DNA from: Leptospira stimsonii
GTDB lineage: Bacteria; Spirochaetota; Leptospiria; Leptospirales; Leptospiraceae
Assembly (NCBI RefSeq): GCF_003545875.1
Contig: NZ_QHCS01000004.1
Coordinates: 186,001-250,000 of the forward strand
Direction of reading: 5' to 3'
DNA: 64,000 bases
The position numbers and the translations under genes were made by a program. Positions 1-10,217 of this stretch are shown here, piece by piece. A model generated the notes under the pieces. That model made no database searches and was not told the origin of the DNA. It worked only from the letters and a program-made list of their open reading frames with translations. Position 1 is the stretch's first letter. Each line of letters opens with the position of its first letter.

Positions 1-2
1 TA

Positions 3-293
3 AAGGCGAGAAACTGCGAATACCTATTCGTCTCCAAGAAGGGTTCGTATATCAATCGTAAGTCGGTTTGGAGACTTCTCAATCACTACATCAAACGTAC
101 AACCATCGCGAAAAAAGTAACTCCTCATACACTGAGACACTCTTTTGCGACACACCTTTTGGAGAATCACGCAGACCTCAAATCCGTTCAGGAACTTTTG
201 GGTCACATCGATATATCTACCACTCAGATTTATACGCATATGGCGAATAAGACTCTGAAAGAAGTTCATAAAAAATTCCATCCAAGAGGATAA
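3..293 (+). CDS. xerD: Tyrosine recombinase XerD-like, C-terminal part (cut by window edge)
   Basis: Only the last 96 residues are in the window; the frame is open from the first bases, so the gene starts upstream. The catalytic core is clear: HTLRHSFATHLL supplies the His-x-x-Arg pair, LLGHIDISTTQIYTH supplies the second His and the nucleophilic Tyr. This arrangement is typical of XerC/XerD site-specific recombinases, which resolve chromosome dimers at dif sites. The text LLENHADLKSVQELLGH is close to the XerD/XerA consensus, so a housekeeping Xer protein is more likely than a phage integrase, but the missing N-terminal part prevents a firm XerC or XerD call. A hairpin with a T-rich tail follows the stop. 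Confidence 0.85.
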   Translation, partial: KARNCEYLFVSKKGSYINRKSVWRLLNHYIKRTTIAKKVTPHTLRHSFATHLLENHADLKSVQELLGHIDISTTQIYTHMANKTLKEVHKKFHPRG

Positions 294-299
294 TGGTGA

Positions 300-341
300 G
301 GTTCCGGTTTATAAAAATCGGAACCAATTCTTCTTTTCTGT
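300..341 (+). terminator. Probable rho-independent terminator after xerD
   Basis: GGTTCCG (300-306) and CGGAACC (319-325) form a perfect 7-bp GC-rich stem with a 12-base loop, followed by a T-rich stretch (AATTCTTCTTTTCTG). It starts seven bases after the xerD stop. The T tract is interrupted by C, so termination may be partial. Confidence 0.6.
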
Positions 342-356
342 TGAAATCAAATCGAA

Positions 357-781
357 ATGGACTCGGGTAAAAAAAAAGAATTTGAGAATCTGTTTCGACT
401 TCAGATTCCCTCTCATCCCCGATATCTTTCAATTATCCGAAGTTTAGTTTATAATCTAGCCTTTGAGAACGGCTTTACGGCGAGCGACTCGGCGGATCTA
501 AAACTTGCAGTCGGCGAATGTCTCTTGAATGTCATCAAACATTCCTATGGCGGAAAAAAAAATCTTCCGATCTTTTTAGAAATCGGTCTCTTCGACAATC
601 GAATGGAAATTCGAATTCGCGACTTCGGGAGTCAGAAAAATCTTTCCGAAATCAGAGGTTATGAACCCAATGATTATCGGGAGGAAGGAATCGGTCTTTA
701 TCTCGTAAAAAAACTTACGGATCATTTTTATCTCGACCAATCCCTGCCGGAGGGAAACAGGCTGATTCTTACAAAACTAAA

Positions 782-785
<4 letters not shown>
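357..785 (+). CDS. RsbW-like anti-sigma factor / serine kinase (HATPase)
   Basis: A 142-residue single-domain GHKL ATPase. The N-box is visible as VGECLLNVIKHSY (Glu54 and Asn58), a G1-type box as IRIRDFG, and a G2-type box as EEGIGLYLVKKL. The length and lack of a histidine phosphorylation domain fit the RsbW/SpoIIAB family, which bind a sigma factor or phosphorylate a STAS anti-sigma antagonist. The partner is not next to it; a STAS protein at 26405-26701 on the other strand is one candidate by family only. The stop overlaps the start of the next lipoprotein gene by 4 bp (ATGA), so the two are probably co-translated. Confidence 0.85.
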
Positions 786-1186
<401 letters not shown>

Positions 1187-1249
1187 CGTTTTCACCAAAA
1201 TAAGGAATCGTGCACGTCGTTCTTTTCATTCAAAAGGACTCGAATTTAA

Positions 1250-1723
1250 ACCGCAAAATCCGTATTCTCCGCAGAAGAATGGAAAAGTTCGGTTCAGAAA
1301 GGAAAATTTTACTCCATTCCTTCAGGACGGGATTTTAACTCATTCCCCTGCAAATGGAATTTCTTCCATTCTCATTCGAAAAATGAAGCCAAAAGTAATC
1401 GCTTCGAACAGGATTTCAACTTTGGGATTCATTTGGAATTGTACAAATGGGAAAAATTCAGAAAAACGTTTGTGAAAAATTCGGAGTACGAGGATATCGC
1501 AGAAACTGCATACCTCAAATTTAACCGTCGCGAATTAAATTAGGAACCGATCTACAAAAACAGTACGATCAAAATAGAACTGACTCAATCCAAACGGATC
1601 GACCTGCATCTCATACCGACTCACGCTAGCGTAAGGTTGGATTGTCCAAGTCGTTTCTTCGAAGGAAGTGCGATCCAATCATTTCTAGGATTCAGACAAA
1701 ATTGCAAGTGGAGAATGAGATGA
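1250..1723 (+). pseudogene. Possible decayed gene: open frame interrupted by one TAG
   Basis: The 580 bases between the lipoprotein and the next gene contain one frame that is open from 1250 to 1723 except for a TAG at 1541-1543. The conceptual text (for example FNSFPCKWNFFHSHSKNEA and YEDIAETAYLKFNRREL before the stop, EPIYKNSTIKIELTQSKRID after it) has a protein-like composition, but no start codon or ribosome site is convincing and I do not recognise a family. It may be a chance open frame. No other gene is visible in this interval. Confidence 0.3.
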
Positions 1724-1768
1724 TCCGTGCACTTCGTAATCCGGCAATGCACGTAGTGGGTCGATCCA

Positions 1769-2344
1769 TTAGAAAGAAATTTCTTTTCGATTCTTCCATT
1801 CTTGAACGATCCAAAACAAAAGCGTTCCCAAACCGAGGGAGAGAAAAAAATACAATTCGAAAAGAAGGCTTTTTTGTTCAGCCGGGGTTTTAAAAATTTT
1901 CGGGAGGAAGGTCATCACAAAAATAATCCAAATATACAGAGTATAAATGCGTCTGGTCCAGCGACTGGGGTGCAATTTTTGCAGAAAGGATTTTTCAAAC
2001 CAAGGAGAAAGAAAGATAAAAAGATAGGCTAACATTCCAGGAAGCAAACGACCGATCGCGGGAATTTTTCCGGAAAGATATAAATAGGCAAATACAAAAC
2101 TCAGGTGGATTCCGTGCACGATTACAAAGGCGGAATAGGGTTTGGTTGAAAGTATTTTTTCGATTTTTTTGGGATGGTTTTCCGAAATCATCAAAATCAA
2201 AAATGTGAGATACGAAAATCTACCCGAATATCGAACAAACACCTTAAAACTTTCTAAATTGACTTCACCAAACTGAAAGTAGGTGAGGTGGGCAAGAAAA
2301 ATTTCTACGCCGATTGCCAAGAATAAAAATTGGAATAGATTCAT
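1769..2344 (-). CDS. Multi-pass membrane protein, ferric-reductase-like fold possible
   Basis: 191 residues when started at the ATG at 2344, which has a good upstream AGAGGAAAAAGG site; the longer frame to 2476 adds 44 polar residues without support and is not used. Five or six hydrophobic segments are visible. The pattern RYSGRFSYLTFLILM followed by a membrane helix with IVHGIHLSFVF recalls small heme-binding membrane proteins of the ferric reductase-like/MsrQ type, where paired His residues hold heme. That similarity is weak and is inference. It points toward the citrate synthase gene end but is not obviously in an operon. Confidence 0.7.
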   Translation of the reverse strand: MNLFQFLFLAIGVEIFLAHLTYFQFGEVNLESFKVFVRYSGRFSYLTFLILMISENHPKKIEKILSTKPYSAFVIVHGIHLSFVFAYLYLSGKIPAIGRLLPGMLAYLFIFLSPWFEKSFLQKLHPSRWTRRIYTLYIWIIFVMTFLPKIFKTPAEQKSLLFELYFFLSLGLGTLLFWIVQEWKNRKEISF

Positions 2345-2564
2345 CCTTTTTCCTCTATCTATTTCTTTCTTTTCGCATGGATCAAATTGATTTCCATTCT
2401 TTTTTATTTCCGATTTTCCCCACTCCATTTTTTTGAAGATTCTTCTTTGAGAAATGAACGACAAAGATATTGTCATTCATTTTCAGGAAAAAAACTCCTA
2501 TTGAAACCGATTTCTGAACGTTAACGAAATCTGAAGAGCGAGTGGAGTATCGGTTTTTATAGAA

Positions 2565-3701
2565 TCATCTCCAATGTCGGTTTTCCATTCCGATATAGAT
2601 CGCATCCGGTCTAAGAATTCTTTCTTTCTTTTGTTCCAAACAATGAGCCATCCAACCGGCCGCTCTTCCGATTGCGAATACCGGTGTGAATAGATCCGTC
2701 GGTAAATCCAGTCCGTGCAATAAGAGCGCGGTGTAAAATTCCACATTTGTGTGGAGGGTTCGATCCGGTTTGTATTCTTTTAATAAACGAAGCGCGGTTT
2801 TTTCCACATCCATGGCAAGTTCGTAAAAACTCTTTAATTCGGGGAGCTCGTAGAGTTCTTTTGCCGCCTCGGCCAGAACATCCGCTCTTGGATCCCGAAC
2901 TTTATAGATTCGATGCCCAAAACCCATCAGTCTATCTCCCGTTTCGATTTTGTTTCTGAGATATTGTTCCGCCGAGTTTGAGTTTCCGATTTCAAAAACC
3001 ATAGCCAGAGCCGGTCCGGGGGCTCCGCCATGAAGCGGCCCTTTTAATGCTCCGATGGCTCCGGTTGCCGCGGAAATTAGATCGGACTGAGTGGAGGCGA
3101 TCACTCTTGCAGTGAATGTGGATGCGTTGAGTCCGTGATCGGCCACAGTGTTCCAATAGGTGTTTAAGGCTTTGATCTTCTTCGGACTCGGAGAAATTCC
3201 CAGCATAAATAAAAAATTTGCGGCGAGACTGAGTTCTCGATTGGGAAGAATCGGGTTCAATCCTTTCTTGAGACGATATACCCAGGCAACGATTAATGGT
3301 AAGGTAGAAACGACCGCATAACTTTCCTCTTCACTTGTAGTGAAAGGTTTTCCTAAGGATAAAGATGCGGCTCCGATTCTGAGACATTCTATGATGGAGG
3401 CGTTTTCGGAAACGGAGCTTTCTAAGATCTTTCTTTGAACTGGAGAAAATCTTCTCGCGTTAATCAGGTCATCTACGATCCTTTTTTTTTGTTCGGCGTT
3501 CGGAAGTTTGTCTTCTAAGAGAAGAAAGAACGTTTCTTCAAAATCGATTTTTTCCGCGAACTCCTCGATCGGATAACCTGCGATCACAAGTTTACCGTTG
3601 ATTCCATCGACTTTTGAAATTCTAGTTTTGACCGCCGGTATTCCCTCTAGGCCAGGGCTGTATTTATTTTCTCCGAACATATTTACTGCGTTTGCGTTCA
3701 T
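2565..3701 (-). CDS. Citrate synthase family protein (CitA-like)
   Basis: 378 residues, the normal length for the short bacterial citrate/2-methylcitrate synthases. Acetyl-CoA (or propionyl-CoA) plus oxaloacetate condensation is expected. Seen: VADHGLNASTFTAR with the first catalytic His, GPLHGGAPG, the second catalytic His in MGFGHRIYKVRDPRAD, and the C-terminal FAIGRAAGWMAHCLEQ. The third catalytic position, normally Asp in NVDFYSG, is Glu here (NVEFYTA); I recall Glu in some actinobacterial CitA-type enzymes, so it may be a subfamily trait. A ribosome site AAGGAATTAAAAA precedes the ATG. Transcribed divergently from a DNA-binding citrate synthase homologue with only 72 bp between, so regulation by that neighbour is likely. 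Citrate versus methylcitrate activity cannot be decided. Confidence 0.9.
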   Translation of the reverse strand: MNANAVNMFGENKYSPGLEGIPAVKTRISKVDGINGKLVIAGYPIEEFAEKIDFEETFFLLLEDKLPNAEQKKRIVDDLINARRFSPVQRKILESSVSENASIIECLRIGAASLSLGKPFTTSEEESYAVVSTLPLIVAWVYRLKKGLNPILPNRELSLAANFLFMLGISPSPKKIKALNTYWNTVADHGLNASTFTARVIASTQSDLISAATGAIGALKGPLHGGAPGPALAMVFEIGNSNSAEQYLRNKIETGDRLMGFGHRIYKVRDPRADVLAEAAKELYELPELKSFYELAMDVEKTALRLLKEYKPDRTLHTNVEFYTALLLHGLDLPTDLFTPVFAIGRAAGWMAHCLEQKKERILRPDAIYIGMENRHWR

Positions 3702-3733
3702 TTTTTAATTCCTTGTAAGGAAGAGTTTACAGG

Positions 3734-3771
3734 ATTGACAGAAATTAATCAATATTGATTTCATTGTCAAT
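3734..3771. promoter_or_regulatory. Divergent promoter with nested palindromic operator
   Basis: Between the two citrate synthase genes. Outer arms ATTGACA (3734-3740) and TGTCAAT (3765-3771) are inverted repeats; between them is a perfect 14-bp palindrome AATCAATATTGATT (3747-3760). The centres of the two dyads differ by 1 bp. Each outer arm contains a consensus -35 TTGACA, one for each direction, so a protein bound to the dyad would cover both promoters. For the minus gene TAATTT lies 17 bp from its TTGACA. The plus gene starts at 3774 directly after the arm, with no room for a ribosome site, suggesting a leaderless transcript. Confidence 0.65.
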
Positions 3772-3773
3772 GT

Positions 3774-5066
3774 ATGAAGCCCGAACCAAAGAAACCGTTT
3801 TTATCCGCTTTCGAAGCGGCCCAAGAACTCGGCGTGGAAGTCGAAACGATTTATGCCTATGTGAGCCGGGGGCTTTTACATTCCGAGTCGAGTGGAACCA
3901 AGGATCGGAGCAAACGTTATCGCAGAGAAGAAATCGAACGTCTTTTAGTACAAAGGGAGGAAAAGCAGAATCCAGGAAAAACGGCGAGGGCCGCATTGAG
4001 TTTCGGTCAACCCGTTTTGGAGTCTTCCATCAGCTTGATCGAGGAGAATGCGCTTTACTATCGCGGAAGAAACGTCGTTGATCTTTCCGAAAATTTAGAT
4101 TTTGAATCTGTCGCGACTTTCCTTTGGGAGATGGAAGCCTCTCTTGGTTTCCAAGATGAGTGGCCGAAGATCGAAGGGGATTGTCTAAAAATTCTTCCGA
4201 TTCTTTCCAACCGACCCTTGATCGATGTCTGCAGAATTCTTCTTGGTGTTTCCGAATACGTGGATACAAAAGCTCTTTTAAAAAATCAGGAAGCTTTGAG
4301 TAAGAGTGGAACTCGGATTGTCCGATTGTTGTCTCTTTTCGCATCCAAAGCAAAACGAGGAAGTGGTTCCATCGCTGAGACACTTTGGAATTCTTGGAAG
4401 CAATCGAACGGTGGAAAGAAGGACAGTAGGTCCGTTCGGAATTTCAAAAAGAATTCAACTCTTTCAAACGAGGACAAAAAGGCGATTCGTTTGATCGACG
4501 CTTCTTTGATCCTTTCCGCTGATCACGAGCTCAACGCTTCTTCGTTTACGACACGTTGTGTCGCTTCGACGGACGCGAGCCTTTATCAGGCTGTGATCGC
4601 GGGACTCGCCGCTCTTTCGGGAAATCAACACGGCCTATTGACGGAAAAAGCGATCGAGCTGATTGAAAACGCCAGCCTCCGAAAAAATGAAGAACGACAG
4701 TTTCTCACCGAACGTTTGCGTATGGGGGAAAAAATTCCGGGGTTTGGGCACCCATTCTATCCGAACGGGGATCCCAGAGGTAAAAAATTATTGGAATTGT
4801 CAGAAAGTTTATTTCCGAAAAATAAGGATCTTCTATTTGCAAAAAAGATAATACACGAAGCGAGTTTACTTTTGGGCGATTATCCGACGATCGATATGGG
4901 ACTAGCCGTTGTAAGCCGTACATTGAGGCTACCGAAAGGCGCCGGTCTTGCTCTATTTTCGATCGGAAGAAGCGCAGGATGGATCGCGCACGCGATGGAG
5001 CAATATCAAACCGATCAATTGATTCGACCGAGGGCGCGTTACACGGGGCCAGTTCCTCAAAAATAG
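3774..5066 (+). CDS. Helix-turn-helix / citrate synthase fusion, probable metabolite-sensing regulator
   Basis: 430 residues. Residues about 8-60 are an excisionase/MerR-like helix-turn-helix (FLSAFEAAQELGVEVETIYA, then a wing-like KDRSKRYRREEIERLLVQR). The rest is a citrate synthase fold: ADHELNASSFTTR with the first catalytic His, GNQHGLLTEKA where enzymes have GPLHGGA, GFGHPFYPNGDPRG with the second catalytic His, and YPTIDMGLAVV with the Asp, ending in SIGRSAGWIAHAMEQ. The three catalytic residues are therefore kept while the CoA/dimer loop is changed. Similar HTH-citrate synthase proteins occur in proteobacteria. Its position opposite a citrate synthase gene across a palindromic site suggests it binds that DNA and reads oxaloacetate, CoA esters or citrate; this is inference. 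Confidence 0.85.
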   Translation: MKPEPKKPFLSAFEAAQELGVEVETIYAYVSRGLLHSESSGTKDRSKRYRREEIERLLVQREEKQNPGKTARAALSFGQPVLESSISLIEENALYYRGRNVVDLSENLDFESVATFLWEMEASLGFQDEWPKIEGDCLKILPILSNRPLIDVCRILLGVSEYVDTKALLKNQEALSKSGTRIVRLLSLFASKAKRGSGSIAETLWNSWKQSNGGKKDSRSVRNFKKNSTLSNEDKKAIRLIDASLILSADHELNASSFTTRCVASTDASLYQAVIAGLAALSGNQHGLLTEKAIELIENASLRKNEERQFLTERLRMGEKIPGFGHPFYPNGDPRGKKLLELSESLFPKNKDLLFAKKIIHEASLLLGDYPTIDMGLAVVSRTLRLPKGAGLALFSIGRSAGWIAHAMEQYQTDQLIRPRARYTGPVPQK

Positions 5067-5067
5067 A

Positions 5068-6786
<1,719 letters not shown>

Positions 6787-6845
6787 CTTCCTTTTTACAA
6801 TCGAAATCTCCCGGAAAAACTTGAATGTTTGGAAAGAAATTTCTT

Positions 6846-7601
6846 CTAATGATGGTGAGAATGATCCTTTTCCGAAGAAGAATGTTCTTCCATCGAGTGG
6901 GAATTTGGAGAATGTTCGTGCTCTGAATGTGAATGTCCGAGTCTAAAGAAAATCATCGAAATTCCGACAAATACGATGATGATTCCACCATAACGAATCA
7001 CACCTTGCGGTAATTTTACGAGAAGATTTCGAAAACCAACTCCAAACAAAAAGAGCGCAGGAAAGGTTCCGAGAAAGAAGATCGACATTACGAGCCAACC
7101 CGAACTCGCGCTTCCGGTCGCCAAGGCAAGACTGAACGCCGGATACAAAACCGCGCAAGGCAATAATCCGGTCACCATTCCGAATGCCATCGAAGTTGTG
7201 GGAAGATTTTTACCCTGTTTGAGAGAAGAAAGCAACGGACCCGCAAATCGATTTAAAATTTTCTGATAGAATCCGGACCGCTCCGGCGTTCCGTTCTGGA
7301 TGAGACTGAGGCCGAAACCGATGATAAAGATACCGGAAATTACCGCCGCCAACTCGTGAAGTGATACCAATTTTCCCGCAAGATTGAGACCGGAACCTAA
7401 TATTCCGAAAATGGCGCCTAACGTGGAGTAGGAGATCCATCTTCCTAAATTATAGAATAAGTTCGTTTTGTATTTTTGTTCCTGGTTTGCGAGATTTAAG
7501 GTTCCCGCAAACGGACCACACATCCCTAGACAATGGAGCGAACTCGTAATTCCATGAACAAAGGCGATCGAAAGAGTTGTCAAAAACAGTTCACTCTGCA
7601 T
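6846..7601 (-). CDS. SafE/TauE-like transporter with His-rich tail, oxidase-linked
   Basis: 251 residues from the ATG at 7601, which has GGAG nine bases upstream; the longer frame would overlap ccoS more. Six to seven membrane helices, with the family motif AFVHGITSSLHCLGMCGPFAG at the N-terminus and GLLPCAVLYPAFSLALATGS in the second half, both Cys-containing and typical of the SafE branch found in cbb3 oxidase operons, where members are linked to copper supply. The last ~35 residues are a cytosolic or periplasmic tail very rich in His (SHSEHEHSP, EKDHSHHH), a likely metal-binding site. It overlaps ccoS by 11 bp, so it is part of the oxidase assembly operon. Copper is the likely ligand given context; this is inference. 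Confidence 0.85.
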   Translation of the reverse strand: MQSELFLTTLSIAFVHGITSSLHCLGMCGPFAGTLNLANQEQKYKTNLFYNLGRWISYSTLGAIFGILGSGLNLAGKLVSLHELAAVISGIFIIGFGLSLIQNGTPERSGFYQKILNRFAGPLLSSLKQGKNLPTTSMAFGMVTGLLPCAVLYPAFSLALATGSASSGWLVMSIFFLGTFPALFLFGVGFRNLLVKLPQGVIRYGGIIIVFVGISMIFFRLGHSHSEHEHSPNSHSMEEHSSSEKDHSHHH

Positions 7602-7779
7602 GTCTGTGTTCTCCCGTTTTTGGGGTCGGCTGATTCTCGTCTTCGTCGTCAAAAAGCATCCTGTATTTCGGTCCTTCGATGTCCTCGTATTGACCGGATT
7701 TTAAGGACCAAAAAAAAACGATCAGCGCTCCGAGCGCTATGAGCATTGCGAGAGGAATCGTGAGATAGAGTGCGTTCAT
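7591..7779 (-). CDS. ccoS: cbb3 oxidase maturation protein CcoS
   Basis: 62 residues started at the ATG that overlaps the ccoI stop (ATGA); a TTG-free alternative ATG five codons upstream exists but the overlap and length favour this one. One N-terminal membrane helix (LYLTIPLAMLIALGALIVFFW) is followed by the family signature SLKSGQYEDIEGPKYRMLFD. CcoS is needed for insertion of heme and copper into the catalytic subunit of cbb3 oxidase. The tail EHRHAE contains His residues. It lies between ccoI and the SafE-like transporter with overlaps on both sides. Confidence 0.9.
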   Translation of the reverse strand: MNALYLTIPLAMLIALGALIVFFWSLKSGQYEDIEGPKYRMLFDDEDENQPTPKTGEHRHAE

Positions 7780-10214
7780 AATTTGGTTCTCCATTGTAAC
7801 GAGATAGAATTCAACACCACCGAGAGGGAGCTAAGAGTCATAAAACCGGCGCAGATCACCGGAAGCATAAATCCGAACGCCGCGAGCGGTAACATGATCG
7901 AATTATAAGTTAAGGAAATTAGAATATTCTGAAATACGATGTTTCTTGTTTTTTTTGAAATTTTCACCGCGGAAACGATCGAATCCAATTGATTGCTGAT
8001 CAATACCAAGTCGGATTTGTCGATTGATAGATCCGATGCGATTCCCATCGAAATCCCTAAGTTGGCCGCGGCCAAACAGGCGGAGTCGTTGATTCCGTCT
8101 CCGACCATCACGACCGTTTTTCCCTCTTTTTGAGCGTTTTGGATCACTTTGAGTTTTTCTTCCGGTTTGAGTTCGAAAAGGGGGTGATCGATTCCTACCG
8201 CGGTCGCTAAAGATTCCACCTTGGATCTCGAATCACCGGAAAGAATTCCTAAAAATCCGAAGGAATGTTTCAACTTTTCAATCGCGCTTTTTGTTTCCGG
8301 ACGGACGGAATCTTCCAAAACAAAGCTTGCGAGCAGAACTCCTTCCTTCCCTAAATAAATCTTACCGTCTTGTTTGAGAGCGCCTAACGAAACAAAATGA
8401 AGATTTCCGATTCGATACGAGGTGGTTTCTCCGATCAACCGCCCTTCCATCCCGGAGCCTGGAATTTCGGCAATTTCTTTCCAAGTGTAGGCGATCGGTT
8501 CTTCGTTTTGATTTCTTAATTTTTTCCCGATTTCCTTTTTTAAACTCTCTGCGAGAGGATGTGTGGAGCCTGATTCCAAAGAAAGGACAAGGGAATAAAT
8601 TCTGAGTTTTTCATCCTGACTGAGAAACCGTTCCTCTTGTAGAGAAAGCTTTCCCGTGGTCAAGGTTCCTGTTTTGTCGAAGTAGATCCGATCTGCGCGA
8701 CTGAGAATTTCCAATGAATCCGGATTTTTAACAAGGATTCCTTTTGAGCTGTGGAGTAAATTGCTCACAACATAGGCCGCTGGAACGGCGAGCCCGAGCG
8801 CGCAAGGGCAAGCCACGATCAATACGCTGATCGTGTTGAGGACCGCCGATTCCCAATTGTGAAAGTAAATTCCATAAATTCCGAACGTCGCGAATGCGAT
8901 CCCCAAAACGATTTGAATAAAATAGGTTGAAAACCGATCCGTTGTTCTTTGGATTCCCGGCTTTGCTTGCAAAGAGGATTCGATGAGCGCGGAGATTCTG
9001 GAGAGTGTACTTTCCTTTGCGGTCGTGGTAGCGATTAATTCCGCATTTGTGCTGAGACACAAGGACCCGGACAGAATCGTATCGCCGTTTTTGTGAGTGA
9101 CCGGTTTGGATTCTCCCGTTAAAAACGATTCATCGAAGTAAGCCGTTACGGATTTTAGAATCCCGTCGACCGGAACTCTGTTTCCGTTTTTAAGAAGAAT
9201 TCTTTCGTCTACGCGGATCGCACTCGGAGCGATTTGTGTTTCTATCTCTTCACGAATGACGGTGTATTCTTGCGGCAGTGTGGATAACAATTCTCCAACC
9301 TTTCTTCCCGCTTTCAAACGGATCGCCGATTCTAAGAATTTTCCGATCAATATAAAAAAGTAAATCGTACAGACAGAATCAAAATAGACTTCTCCATGAT
9401 CGGTTAACGTTACATAGATGCTATAGAAATATGCGAGTGAAACTCCGGAAAAAAGAAGCGTGTCCATCGTAAGCATTCTTCTTTTGATCGATTCCTTCGC
9501 TCCTTTGAAAAAAGGATAACCTGAATAGAGATAGACCGGAGTCGCAAAGATCCAGGAAACAAAGTGAAAGAGTCGCTTGAATTCGATTTCGATTCCCGTA
9601 AAATACCCGGCATACAATCCGATGCTGAAGAGCATGATATTTCCCCAAGAAAAACCGGCGAGTGCCATTCGATAAAATAAATCTTTGGAAAATCGGGAGA
9701 CGCCTGTTTCCGCCTTGAGTGGTGAATACAAAGAAGGTTCGTAGCCGATGCCGGAGATGATGGAGAAAATTTCGTTTAGATCGATCCGTTTTCGATCGTA
9801 GACGAGTTTCATTCTTCCCGTTGCGAAGTTGATTCTCGCCTCCAAAACTCCTTCGTGATCGCCTAAAACCTTTTCGTTTAACCATACACAGGCGGAACAG
9901 TGAATCTTTCCGATCGTGATCAGCGTTTCGCAGATGCCTTCGTTTTTTTGTATTACGTATTCCTGATATACGGATTCTGTTTCCAGGTCCTCCCGATTTT
10001 TTCTCTCCGTGTTCACGGACTCTAACTTTTCAGAACCTCTCAACGTATAGAACTGAGTGAGGCCGTTATTCACAAGAAGTGTCGCGAGGCTTCTGCACCC
10101 GCTACAACAAAATGATTCTGTTTGTGCGTTGATTTCACCGAGAATGAGATCTTTTTCGGTTCGGATCGGTGTGTTGCAGTGGTAGCAGTTTGTAACTTGA
10201 AACAAAGTTTCCAT
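7776..10214 (-). CDS. ccoI: Copper-transporting P-type ATPase CcoI (FixI)
   Basis: 812 residues. Order of features: an N-terminal Cys-rich zinc-ribbon-like part (CYHCNTPI, FCCSGCRSL), a heavy-metal-associated domain with IHCSACVWLNE, membrane helices, the transport motif VACPCALGLAVP, the phosphorylation motif DKTGTLTTG, and the hinge GDGINDSACLAAA. Together these define a CPx copper ATPase of the FixI/CcoI branch, which exports copper for cbb3 oxidase assembly. It lies between ccoH (3-bp gap) and ccoS (4-bp overlap). All residues needed for ATP hydrolysis are present. Confidence 0.95.
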   Translation of the reverse strand: METLFQVTNCYHCNTPIRTEKDLILGEINAQTESFCCSGCRSLATLLVNNGLTQFYTLRGSEKLESVNTERKNREDLETESVYQEYVIQKNEGICETLITIGKIHCSACVWLNEKVLGDHEGVLEARINFATGRMKLVYDRKRIDLNEIFSIISGIGYEPSLYSPLKAETGVSRFSKDLFYRMALAGFSWGNIMLFSIGLYAGYFTGIEIEFKRLFHFVSWIFATPVYLYSGYPFFKGAKESIKRRMLTMDTLLFSGVSLAYFYSIYVTLTDHGEVYFDSVCTIYFFILIGKFLESAIRLKAGRKVGELLSTLPQEYTVIREEIETQIAPSAIRVDERILLKNGNRVPVDGILKSVTAYFDESFLTGESKPVTHKNGDTILSGSLCLSTNAELIATTTAKESTLSRISALIESSLQAKPGIQRTTDRFSTYFIQIVLGIAFATFGIYGIYFHNWESAVLNTISVLIVACPCALGLAVPAAYVVSNLLHSSKGILVKNPDSLEILSRADRIYFDKTGTLTTGKLSLQEERFLSQDEKLRIYSLVLSLESGSTHPLAESLKKEIGKKLRNQNEEPIAYTWKEIAEIPGSGMEGRLIGETTSYRIGNLHFVSLGALKQDGKIYLGKEGVLLASFVLEDSVRPETKSAIEKLKHSFGFLGILSGDSRSKVESLATAVGIDHPLFELKPEEKLKVIQNAQKEGKTVVMVGDGINDSACLAAANLGISMGIASDLSIDKSDLVLISNQLDSIVSAVKISKKTRNIVFQNILISLTYNSIMLPLAAFGFMLPVICAGFMTLSSLSVVLNSISLQWRTKL

Positions 10215-10217
10215 AGT

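Noticed and set aside
3..293. Evidence for a prophage or integrative element from the recombinase
   Set aside because: No phage genes, attachment repeats or tRNA are nearby and the sequence looks like housekeeping Xer.
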